A stretch of DNA of 64,000 nucleotides from the NCBI GenBank assembly GCA_965178125.1, contig OZ237737.1:186001-250000 (forward strand). The letters are read 5' to 3'. Under the pieces are notes generated by a model, which saw only the letters and a list, made by a program, of their open reading frames with translations, was not told where the DNA came from and made no database searches. Of this stretch, positions 1-9,806 are shown piece by piece. Position 1 is the first letter of the stretch; every line of letters starts with the position of its first letter. The translations under genes and the position numbers were made by a program. The DNA is from Bilabrum cf. latius (taxonomy: Eukaryota; Bigyra: Bicosoecida; Bigyra; Bicosoecida).

Positions 1-3000
1 TGCCTCTTTGTCTGAGCCAGCTCCTTTCGCCTTACCCTTGCCCTTGCCCTTGCCTCCCGCGCGCCTGCCACCCTTGGGCTTCGCAGCCGAGGATGAAACG
101 CGCCCTGCGCCCAGCCCGAGCGCCCCCGGGTCCGGCCCGCAGTAGACCCAGTCCAGCGCAGCGTGGAACTCGCCCACGTGGTGCGTGAACACGGGGTCGT
201 GCCCGAAGCAGGCAGACACCGACGAGGCCAAGGACAGCGGCTTGTCCAGCATGGAAGTAGACAGCAGCCCGTGCCACGCACCCTCCGGTGCCAGCCATCC
301 TTCCGGTACCATATCTCGAAGGCGGGGCAGCGACAGCAGTGCAGCCGGGTATGGCACACCCTTCTTCTCTCCCTCTCGAATCTCGCTCGTGCTGGCCTTG
401 ACGGTGCCCCGTGACAGCAGCCTGTGCATGGGGTGCGAGCTGAGCGCGTTAAAGTCCCCACCGATGACGAAGAAGGGCCAGCTCGGCCGCCCAAAGCTGC
501 CCTTGGCCAGCTGCCCATCGGGGTCCGTTGCCTCCAGTGAGGCCCGAAGCCTCGCCACGGTGGCATGCACGCACGCGGACATCTCCATGAGCTGCAGGTG
601 GGGCTGCCTGAACTGCGCCGTGATGTGCACGCTCACGGCCATGCCCACGTGCGCCGTTCTCCTGTGCCTCAGAACCACAGCAGCGGCCACCTCCGGCAGC
701 GTCGACTGGAACAGCGCCCTGGTCTTGGCCGGCTGCTCCGATTGGGAGATGGCCTCGTCCCCTAGGTGCACGTCGTGCTTCGAGATGCACTCCCAGTCGG
801 CCGTCTGCCAGTGAATCGAGGGCCCGATCGCCCGACCAGCCGTGGGCCTGCCGCCTGCCTTGCGCTTGCGGCAGTGCAGCCCCTCGTAGCCGATCGTGAC
901 GAGTGCGCCGTTGAGCCAGCGCTCGTGGTTCTGCTCAGAGGAGCCCCTTCCATTGCGGTTGCCGATCCGGACAGGCATGGGATCCGCCTCTGCGCCGCCC
1001 TTCTCTTCTTTGCCCTCGCCCGCACCTGCACCGCTGCTGGCACTACCACTACCGCTGCCGCCCGTCTCTTTCTTGGCGTCCTCCTTGGCTGCTTCGTCTG
1101 CCCTGCGCTTGAATGCCTGCGCGTCCTCCTCCTTTGGTGGCGCGTCCTTGACAACGAGAGCGACAGCGTCCGGCGTCTGCCAGCTCTGGACCTCCTGCAG
1201 CATGAGGATGGACGGGAGGCGGAACCTGATCTCCTGCATGTGCAGCGCGCGGCGCCACTCCCACTGCATTGCGGTGCGGGAGGCGTACGGGAACTGGTGC
1301 GGCCCGCAGAGGTCGCCTGCCAGGAGGTTGCGAGTCTCGACCACGAAGGCAGTCTTGTCCCGGCCCAACCTCTCGAGGAAGCAGCGCTCCAACGCCGCCA
1401 CGGCACGAGGTACAAGTCTATCCGCCGCTCCGACGTCAAAGGAATCCCGCCGCGCAACCGCAGACGTTTGATGCCCGCCGGCTGCACCAGCCTGCCCTGT
1501 CGCCGCCACTGCCCCAGCCGAGGCACGATCGTCAGCCCCATCAGACGACAAAGACGAAGGAGATGAAAGAGGCTCCAGCTCCAAACGACGAGCCAGCAAG
1601 GCGGCGGGCGCGCATCCCCGCAGGCCCAGCGGCCGGCTGTACCACCGCTTGCCGCTGGCCAGCCGTGCGGCCTCCTTGCGCCCCACCCCATCCGTGGCCC
1701 CATCGCTGCTGAACCGCGCCTCTCCGTCGCTTCCCTCTCGTAGCATCGGCCGGGCCTCCTGCCCGCCGGTGCTGGACGCACCCTCGGTGGATCCACGCGA
1801 CGATGACGCGGATCCGCTCGCGCCACCGGGCGCCAGCGCGGGCACGCCGGGCCTAGCCCCCAGCGTGGCCCCGCCCACCGTGCTCGCATCACCTCCAATG
1901 ACCGAGCGCGCGCGGATGGCCTTTCTCGCCCTGTTCACTCGTGACTGCATGCGCAGCGCGCTGGTGATGAGTGCCTGCAGCAAGTGGGGAGACTCCTCTC
2001 TGTGGTGGTCTTCTGCAGTGTCACCGCTGCCGATGCCGCTCATGGAGCGCAGGACTGCGGCATCCACGCTCGATGACGCACCGGCGGATGCTCCTTCCCC
2101 GCTTCCATCCGGCAGCGGCGTCCCACCAGCCTCGAGTAGCGACTCTGCGTCTGCTTTCCTCTGCCTCGCTCGGTCCCCAAGCGTGCCACCACCACTGGCG
2201 AAGGTGTTCGAAGCTTGGCGGCCATCGGCATCTTCTTGGTCGAGACTTTGCTGCCGGGAGAGAGGAGGCACTCCCGGAGGATCTGCGCTGCCAGCCCCTG
2301 CCCCCGCATCGCCACGGTTTACGTGCCTGTGAGCCGCGAGCGCAAACACGCGGAATGCGCTGTCGTCCCTTGCCACGCTCTCGCCGCGAGCCATCGACAG
2401 AGGTGCCAGTGAGGGCACCTCGCCCTCACTCTCACCGCTACCGACGTCACTTGCCCCAGCCGAGCCTGCGCCTGCACCACCGCTTGCGCTGAATCCTTCG
2501 CCCGCACCGTCCGATTTCCTCTCCTCCGCGTCCTCATCGGCGAACGGCGCCAGCGACACGTGGGCCTCCCGAGAGGCACGCAGCCCAGCCATTATGCTGT
2601 CGCTTGCCCCAGCCCCGCCCTCGTGGTCGCCACCATCCCCAGCCCCGCTGCTGGCACGGCCATTTGGGTCCTGCTCAGAATCGCTCTCGCTATCGCTGTC
2701 GCTGTCGCTCTACCCCACGCCGGACTGCTGCCTAGTCAGGGCGAAGCGGAGCCCTCGCGCCACGGACAGACCGAGCAGGGCAGCATGGTGCTCCCGACCA
2801 CCACCCTCGTGTCCCAGCTCAAGAGCATCGTCATCGCTACCGCCCTCGTCTTCCTCATCTTCGCTGTCTGAGGACTCCGAGGACCCGCCCGCGCCACCCC
2901 GTCCACTCTGCTACTGCACCCGAGCCAATGCCCCGCCCTTACCCCTGCGACCCGCCGTGGGCATCTCTATGAGTCCAGTCCCCTTGGACGATTCATCAGA

Positions 3001-5064
3001 CGCATCCCCCGTCGGACCCTCCTCGGTCTCGCCGGCCTCCAAGCTACCCCTTGCCCCGTCCACGGCGCTCGCGGCCGTCGCTCGGCACAGCTGCCTCAGC
3101 CGCTTCACGGCCCCAAGGGACAGCACCCACCGCCTTTGGAACGGGAGGCCCTTCCGCAGACGGGCGTATCCTTGGTCCAGCACCGCGTCTACTTTCTTTC
3201 CCGACACTTCACCCGCGCCCTTGGCCTTGTTCTCTCCATCTACCAGCTCCCTGACCTTGGCGGCGTACCCGGCTGTGATGACCGCGTGCCGGCTGCACAC
3301 CAGGGCGGCGGCGAGGAGAGAGAGGCCGCGCGCATTCAGGCAGGGAACAACCGCAACGGTCGCACCTCCTTGCGGCGCTGCGCCATCCGCGGGTACCAGG
3401 CCCTGGTGCCTCCCCAGAGCTTTGACGACTCGAGGCATGGCTTCGAGCAGGACCCTAAGACGGATGCGGGGACTGGGACCACACAGAAGCTCCGCGTGAA
3501 GAGCGGCGTCGTACACGATGCGGGCGGGAGACAGCGAGTAATCGATGGCCAGTCGCAGCTCCTCGGCCGCCTCGAGGTCGGCTCGGGGCAGGGCACCGAG
3601 GCCCAGTGCCGCGCCTGCCTCCGTGGCGGCCTGCTGGGACATCGCCTCGCTTGGGGAAAGGACCTGTTCGTCTGTCTTTGAGCTGACTTGCGCCTCGGCT
3701 GTGATGAGTCCACCGGCACTCCCACTGCCAGCCCCCTCCTCCGGCGCCAGCGCCCTACCACTACCACTACCACTACCACCACTGTCACCGCCAGTGCCCC
3801 CGCTCGCAATAGGAGCAGTGTCCCAGAGGGGCACCATGCCCACCTCCTTGCGCCCCTCGAAATCCTCCCCCAGCACCACCATCTCGACGGACTCGCTCTT
3901 CTTCAGGGCGCCCTGCACCTCCAGCGGGGTCACGCTGTAGGTGCTCAGCGGGGGCACGACGCAGGCCACGGCCACGGGCACCACGTGTGCGCTGTTCGAG
4001 GTGGCCCCGACCTGCGGCCAGAAACCGTCCTGGTGGAAGTGCTGCAGGGAGAGCCAGGACTCGATCTGCTGCCGAATGTGCTCTTGCCGGCTGGCCACGC
4101 GCACCATCCACGCGCCGTGCACTGACGGGTCGCGACCGCTTGCTGCCGGCCCTGCTCCAGGTTCGCCACCAGCGGCAGTGGGGCCGGATCCCGCGAACAC
4201 GACGAGGGCAGGGGACCCGCTGGCGGCCCTCAGCAGCAGCCGGGGCGACCGCACGACCGCCCTGACGTCCTCCCGCGCGGCGAGCTCGTGCAGCGGAACC
4301 GCAGTGGCGCCCGCCTTCTCGCCGTCGAAGCCGTTGCCGCGCATGGCGCGAGCGACCGGCATGGCGCGACGCAGGACAGCAACGATAAAATGGGTGCGGA
4401 GGTCGTCGGGCAGCAGCTGGCAAGCAGACCCGTCCGGCGCTACCTGCAGCACCTGCGAGGACCGCAGCATCGAAGCCAGGAGCTTTGGGAGTGCAGAGGG
4501 ATCTGGAACGCCCTCTGGCACACCTGATGACTTGCGCGACTTGCGATTTGACACTTTCCCTCGATTTGTCGAGTCGTCTGCTGCCCCACTCTCCGCGGCG
4601 GCAGCTTCGCGCTCGCGTACCTCTGCCATCGCCGCCGCCTCTGCGGCTGCTGCTTTCCTAGCCGCATAAACATCCCGCCAATGATCGCCCAAGTCTACCA
4701 CCCGCTTCACTTTGCACAACATATGGATGTCAACGAGGGGGCTGGAAGGCATTTCGGAGTCGGCGTGCAGTTCATCAAGATCGTCGCCACTCCCGACGCT
4801 TGCAACGTCGCTGTCTGCATCATCATCAGTGGGCACAGACCCACTACCCGCTCCCAGACTAGACGGACCAAGTGCGGGCCCACCCGAATTGGGACGATCT
4901 GCGCCGTCCAGGTGGTGAATGGTGACTTCGCGCAATTCGGGCGCAGCCGTCAAGAACAGCTCCTCAACGAGCTGTGTGAGCGACACAACAAATTCGCGGC
5001 CCGGTCGAAAGTGCGATTTCGCTTTCTTTTTTCCTTTCTTGGACTATTCCCGCGAATGGGGCAT
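1..5064 (-). CDS. CCR4/Angel-like EEP-family protein, C-terminus beyond the left edge
   Basis: The reading frame is open from 5064 to base 1 when TAG is read as Gln (in-frame TAG at 5044-5046, 2911-2913 and 2710-2712), giving at least 1,688 codons. The last third carries the endonuclease/exonuclease/phosphatase fold of CCR4, nocturnin and Angel proteins: a PYASRTAMQWEWRRA segment, the metal-binding Glu in LMLQEVQSW (about residue 1286), GGDFNALSSHP (about 1536) and a DWVYCGPDPG segment (about 1638). The final catalytic SDH motif would lie past base 1. The first roughly 1,200 residues are acidic, Gly/Ser-rich and low in complexity, with an unrecognised folded patch around 600. Family members cut poly(A) tails or related RNA ends in cytoplasm or nucleus; a role here is inferred from fold only. 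The start at 5064 is the first ATG after an upstream in-frame TGA; an earlier exon is possible because the frame stays open for about 85 nt above it. Confidence 0.75.
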
Positions 5065-5438
5065 GCTGGGCGGCGCAGAATCCGACACAATGGTGGTGAG
5101 CAGCTGCAGCCACGCATCACACACTGCTGCACTTTTTGACCCGGAGGTTCTGCGCCGTCAGGAACGGCACGGAAAACTCCTTTTGGCAGGCTCTGTCTGA
5201 ATCACGCAGCTAGATCGAAGACTTCCATCTTGTTTGCAGCCATCCAAACTGCAATCGGTCAACACGACGCCTTGGCCCTACCGGCCGCCAGCGGGCTCCT
5301 CCTCCAAACCGAGCCCCGCCCTGTTGTTAACACCTGTGCTCGAGGGGAGGACACCACACTTACCAATACGCAAAGGTTGTCTCAAGTCGCAGCCCATCTC
5401 AAGCCCTACAACAATCTCCGCCTTTCCCCTTCACGGGA
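5065..5438. other. Intergenic interval, no gene assigned
   Basis: This lies between the start of the EEP-family gene and the 3' end of ALG5, both on the minus strand. About 85 nt directly upstream of 5064 remains open in the EEP frame and could be the end of an upstream exon. Otherwise I see nothing I can support. Confidence 0.4.
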
Positions 5439-6537
5439 TCAGTCCGATTTGGAGCCCCCACGGACAGCCGACCCAGCCCCGGACCCAGCCCCAACGCCGG
5501 CCCCCACCGCCCCCGCCCCCGCCTCCTCCTTGGGCACAGCATCGGACCAGAGCCCCACGCCGTAGAAGAGCGCGATTGCAAGCACGTCCCTGGCCATCTG
5601 CAGTGCCGCCGTGAGAGGGTCCAGCGTGGAGCCGTCCACCTCGTGCCAGTGCACCGGGACCTCCACGAGCGCCATCCCTAGGCGGTGCGCCACCATGACC
5701 AGCTCGACGTCGAAGGCCCACCGCTCGATGTGCAGCACGGGGAACAGGCGCCTGGCCGCAGCCCTGGTGAAGAGCTTGAAGCCGCACTGCGTGTCCTTGA
5801 TGCTGTGCCCCCCGCCCAGCACCATGATGCCGGTGTGGAAGCCCCACTGCAGCAGCTTCCTCAGGGGAGACCGGTTCACTGTGGGCCCCCCCTCCTCGCC
5901 GGTAGCGACCCCGCTGCCACTGCCACTGCCACTGCCACTGCTGCTCATGGCAGCGCGCTGCTCCTCCATGGCAGCCCGTGAGCCAACCGCCATGCCAGCC
6001 GCCCGGCTGCCGAGGGCAAGGACCGCGGGGTCGCTCAGCGAACCTTCGCTGAGATCACCGGAGGAGGAGGCCCCGGTCGAAGCCGCCAGCGAGGCCGCCT
6101 TGGCCTTCCCCGGTGTCTTGTTCTCCAGCTCTTTCAGGAGCGCCCTGTGGAGCGCCTCCACGTCAGAGGCGCGAGTGGCCCCGTCCGCGTCCGCCATCAG
6201 CACGAAGGCGCCCCGGGCCCTGAGCGCGCCCTTGCGGACGGCTCCGCCCTTCCCGTGGTTCTGGTGCAGCCTGCACAGCCGCAGCTTGTCCACGCCCCAC
6301 TTGTCGCTGTACTCCCAGGCCACGCTCGAGGTGGCGCCGTCGTCGGGGGAGCCGTCGTCCACGATGATGATCTCCCAGCTGCTCGGGTACAGCTCGTCCA
6401 GAACGCCCTTCATTTCGTTCAGCATGGTTGGCATGCGAAGTTTCTCCTTGTACGCGGGCACGACGACCGTGATCGCCAGCTGGGCCGCGTCGTGGACCGA
6501 GGGGAACGGCTGCAGCGACCTGCGCGCAACGTTGCAG
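5439..6537 (-). CDS. ALG5: Dolichyl-phosphate beta-glucosyltransferase, 5' exon(s) unresolved
   Basis: This is a GT2-family enzyme that makes dolichyl-phosphate-glucose on the cytosolic face of the ER for N-glycan assembly. Supporting motifs, in order: ITVVVPAYKEKLRMP, IIIVDDGSPDDGA, NHGKGGAVRKGAL, the metal-binding VLMADADGAT, GSRAAM, IKDTQCGFKLFTR and ERWAFDVELVMVA, all in the order and spacing of ALG5. A Ser/Gly-rich insertion of about 50 residues precedes the CGFKLF block, and the C-tail is Ala/Gly-rich. The gene ends with TGA at 5439-5441 and has no in-frame TAG. A probable splice acceptor (CCCACCAG) sits just upstream of 6537. The short N-terminal exon that should encode the membrane anchor is not identified, so the true start is unknown. 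Confidence 0.88.
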
Positions 6538-7217
6538 CTGGTGGGAGATTCGCATGTTATGTAGCGTGCCGGGACGATGGGCCAACACCTCACACGGACA
6601 GATAAGGTTCTCAGTGAGACCGCGCGATCAGGGTGCGCCTCGTCGGGTCGGAGCAAGCGAATCAGTTGACGGTTTCCACGTTGGATTGGCGCAACTCACT
6701 CTTTGGGACCTTGTTGGAAGGTGTTCTCCTACTGATGGTCTGCAGTCTTTGTGCTAGACCATGCTTGGTACAGGGGCACGGCGAGCCAAGCAGCCAACAG
6801 CGCCTGCGAGGGGAAGTGGGTAACTTGATTGATGGTCGCGATCAGCTGCATACTTCACATTCACGCAACAGACAAGCGAAGCCATTGCGACTGATCGATC
6901 AAGACTTAAAAACAGAGTAAGGCATACCTGGACGAACGTCGGGGGCACAACCATACGCCCTGCAGGCAAAGTGCACCCAAGATTTGGTGCCTGCTCATTT
7001 ACAATTCAATCAGGCATACATCTCACGACACCAGCTGCGGCACATATTCCTAGCCAAAATAGTACTGTTACAAATAAGTTCGACTGGTCGCCATCCTCCA
7101 TATCCTGGATTTCGCTATAAGTGTGAATCAATCCTAGATGGCACGTTCCCAGATCTAACATGCTCCATCCAGTATTGTGTAGTTATTGTATATTACTTTA
7201 AGCAGGTCCATTTAAGC
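6538..7217. other. Interval upstream of ALG5 and tRNA-Glu
   Basis: This should contain the missing 5' exon(s) of ALG5 on the minus strand, but I could not choose between several weak GT/AG pairs. From about 6960 to 7217 the sequence becomes AT-richer, consistent with non-coding DNA upstream of the tRNA gene. No other feature is visible. Confidence 0.4.
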
Positions 7218-7289
7218 TCCGTAATGGTGTAATGGTTAGCATATCTGGCTCTCACTCAGGTAATCCGGGTTCAATTCCCGGTTACGGAA
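7218..7289 (+). tRNA. tRNA-Glu (anticodon CUC)
   Basis: A 72-nt cloverleaf. The 7-bp acceptor stem pairs TCCGTAA (7218-7224) with TTACGGA (7282-7288), with discriminator A at 7289. The anticodon loop reads CTCTCAC, giving anticodon CUC for GAG codons. The T arm contains GGTTCAATTCC, the usual internal B box, and the D arm contains GTGTAATGGTTAGC, close to other eukaryotic tRNA-Glu. No intron is present. It is not a UAG-decoding tRNA: anticodon position 36 is C rather than A. Confidence 0.93.
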
Positions 7290-7290
7290 A

Positions 7291-7298
7291 TTTTTTTT
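7291..7298 (+). terminator. RNA polymerase III T-run terminator
   Basis: Eight consecutive T residues begin two bases after the discriminator base of tRNA-Glu, the usual Pol III termination signal. Confidence 0.85.
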
Positions 7299-7394
7299 GT
7301 TCAAAATCTGCCTTTGGTTGAATGACCCCCTGCTGTGTTGTGTTCACGACACCACGACTAGACATCAAATCGGTAATACCGCTGTCTATGCAAA

Positions 7395-9125
7395 TCATGT
7401 GCCAGATTTGCTCTTCTTGGCCTTCTTGCTCTTCTTCGCCTTCTTGGATTTCGTGGCCTTGCCACTGCCGTCCTCCGTCCGGCGACGCTTGGAGGCCTTG
7501 TCCTCGCCGGGCGCGGTTTCAGTCACACCATCCCCGGATCCTGCTTCCCTCCTGCCTCGCTTGGAACCGAGCGCCTCTTGCTCATCCCCGCTCTCTGCCT
7601 CACCCTCCTCATCCTCCTCGTCGTCCTCCGAACCCGCTCCCTCTACCCCGGACTCACCCGCTTCCTGCTCCTGTTCCTGTTCCTGTTCCTGTTCCTGTTC
7701 CTGTTCCTCGGCCCCGGCCTCACCCCTGTGCAGCCTGGCTGCGAGCTTCCTGATCTGCGGCCGCAACGAAGCGAGCACGATGGGCAGCGCCTCCTCCGTG
7801 CGGATGGTGCGCGACCCCTGGCCCGGGCACACGTTCAACCACAGGTCGAACAGGGACCCGGGGTCATCGGCCGCGAAGGCCAGCGCGTCATCCGCCTCGA
7901 TGGCCTCCTCCAGGCCGCGGACCCCACCCAGCACAACGAGCAGGTGCTTGAAGGCAGGCAGGCGGGCCTTGCCCCCCGGGCCCGTGTCGTCCACGTCCGC
8001 GCCGCGCTCCGATGTCCCCACGGTGAAGTCGTACCCCCCGCTGTGGGGACACTCCGCAAACACGTGGGCCAGGGACGTGGCCATCCGCACCTGGTACCCC
8101 CAATACGTTCCGCTGGTTTCGCGCGGCGCCGACGGCCCGACCGCCTCCCCTTCCAGCCTCCCCCTCTGCCTACGCCTGTGGTGGTGTGTAGCACCCCCCC
8201 CCGCGCCCCCGTGGTGCCCCCCCCCCACCACCGTGGACAGGCCCCTCCCGCTCGCCGACATCTCCCGGCGCCCCGCGTTGGCTACCATGGCTGCGTCGCG
8301 GCCCGCGTCCGCGATGGCACGCTGTGACGAGTGCAGCCTCACCGTGACCCGCACGCCGGGCCGCAGCGGAGCATCCAGCGCCACGGGCTTGGCCAGCCCC
8401 GCGTCCGCCACGCACCCCCTGCCACCGTGCGAAGAGGAGGAGGAGGACGATGACCCCACGTCCCCTCCATCCCCAGCAGCCCCCCCGGCTGCAGCGTCCC
8501 CGTGTCCACCCCCGAACCCCGCCTTGGGGTCGATCGTCACCGCCTCCCTGAACTCGCTCCACTCGTCACCCCGCAGGTGGTGCGGGGCCCCGAGGGGGTT
8601 CATGAGTCCCACGAGTCTCAGGTCTTTGTGCATACCGAACAGGTTCTTCCTGATGTACTGCGGAGTCTCCACGTACTGCAGCAGGCGCGCCATGAAGCCG
8701 CAGAGCTGCGCGCCCTGGCTCTGGCTAGCGCCCCCGGCGCTGCTTGCACCGCTAGGACCGTCTCCGATGCTCGAAGAGTTGCCACTGCTGTGCGATTCCG
8801 CCGGCGCCAGGCCGATCTCTCCCCCGCGGGATCGATTTGCTCCGCCCTGCCCGTCGCGGGAGCCCTTGCTGTCCCGCGGCCGTCTGCGCGAACCGCCGTC
8901 GTGAAGGTGGGACAGGCCGTCGTCGAACACTACAATCTCATCAACATTGAAAATCCCAGCGGCTCGAGCGACCTGGCCCACCACGTAGGTCTGAAGTTCC
9001 CGCGTCTGTACGTTGGCAAGAATCGAGCCCGGAAGAGCGACCGACACCGTGTACGGGCGCGGAATACCTTTCTTCAGACCAGCATGTCCAACATCGCTGC
9101 AATAAAGTGGGTCTAGAGAGCTCAT
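7395..9125 (-). CDS. SPOUT1: SPOUT-domain RNA methyltransferase, SPOUT1/CENP-32 (C9orf114) type
   Basis: A single-exon gene of 576 aa. It matches the DUF171/SPOUT1 family from end to end: YTVSVALPGSILAN near residue 27, VDEIVVFDDG, LLQYVETPQYIRKNLF, GLMNPLGAPHHLR, GVRVTVRL, WGYQVRMA, then the knotted SAM-binding region with TVGTSERGADVD, VVLGGVRGLE and CPGQGSRTIRTEEALPI. Family members are SAM-dependent rRNA methyltransferases, with spindle/centromere roles in animals. Insertions are Gly/Ser-rich. The acidic tail contains seven Gln-Glu dipeptides encoded by a hexanucleotide repeat (about 7669-7709) and then Lys-rich stretches, suggesting a nucleolar or nuclear location. The ATG at 9123-9125 gives an N-terminus that begins just before the conserved block. 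The stop is TGA and there is no in-frame TAG. Confidence 0.9.
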   Translation of the reverse strand: MSSLDPLYCSDVGHAGLKKGIPRPYTVSVALPGSILANVQTRELQTYVVGQVARAAGIFNVDEIVVFDDGLSHLHDGGSRRRPRDSKGSRDGQGGANRSRGGEIGLAPAESHSSGNSSSIGDGPSGASSAGGASQSQGAQLCGFMARLLQYVETPQYIRKNLFGMHKDLRLVGLMNPLGAPHHLRGDEWSEFREAVTIDPKAGFGGGHGDAAAGGAAGDGGDVGSSSSSSSSHGGRGCVADAGLAKPVALDAPLRPGVRVTVRLHSSQRAIADAGRDAAMVANAGRREMSASGRGLSTVVGGGHHGGAGGGATHHHRRRQRGRLEGEAVGPSAPRETSGTYWGYQVRMATSLAHVFAECPHSGGYDFTVGTSERGADVDDTGPGGKARLPAFKHLLVVLGGVRGLEEAIEADDALAFAADDPGSLFDLWLNVCPGQGSRTIRTEEALPIVLASLRPQIRKLAARLHRGEAGAEEQEQEQEQEQEQEQEAGESGVEGAGSEDDEEDEEGEAESGDEQEALGSKRGRREAGSGDGVTETAPGEDKASKRRRTEDGSGKATKSKKAKKSKKAKKSKSGT

Positions 9126-9806
9126 CGATCAAGAAGCGCGTAGATGGAGCATGCAAGCGCAGTTGCAGATTGGTGCCTTGAGATGAACGTTCCATTTCTA
9201 CAAGCGAACCTTGTGGGAATTTTCAGGTGCTTTGGCCGGTTGGGGCCTTTGAAGCGCCATCTGCCAGTTCCAAGGCCATATTTTGCTATACTTGGATGGC
9301 TGCAGGTATGTAGACAATAGATTCAACATTTCCAAGGGTTGAATCGGAGTGTGTGTTGTTCAATCAGATTGCTGGAGTAGATCTACACCGGCACGACGCC
9401 ATTGTGCAGAGCGTCCAGGACCGCACACGCCTCTAGCAATACGCAGGGCCCTTGCACCTAGACGAGCATGAGTTTGAGGGGTATGTTACACAGTTTGAAG
9501 AGCTTGGCGGAAGCGTGAGTCCTGTCTTCCGGACACATTTGTGACGATCCAAAAAGCTCAAGGCCTTTGTCCGGCTTCGACGAGAACGTGTTGAGCCAAA
9601 GTTGCGATACGAGTGGTTCGCCGCTTCACGAATAACGCCATCTTCTTAAGCACACTTGGAATACTTTCCGATTATTCGCTCGTAGCCACGATGGCAGCAC
9701 GGCGTAAACTGCGCTGGCGATCGAAACAGTAAAGCATGGTAATTGCCCTTGTCAAGGACTTCCTTTCCCCGCTTCACCCTCGCGCACCCGTACCCTGCAG
9801 TTTCGA
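9126..9806. other. Intergenic interval between SPOUT1 and phosphatase-like copy A
   Basis: Moderately AT-rich sequence separating two divergently transcribed genes. It probably contains both promoters. I see no supported coding region, RNA gene or repeat. Confidence 0.5.

Noticed and set aside
762-1898. Long minus-strand ORF of about 378 codons in another frame of the EEP gene
   Set aside because: It is Arg/Ser/Ala-rich with no recognisable motif, and the EEP frame over the same bases has family motifs. GC-rich coding DNA keeps other frames open by chance.
4984-4986. Start of the EEP gene at GTG 4984-4986
   Set aside because: The frame continues upstream through TAG (Gln) to an ATG at 5062-5064, a better start in a eukaryote.
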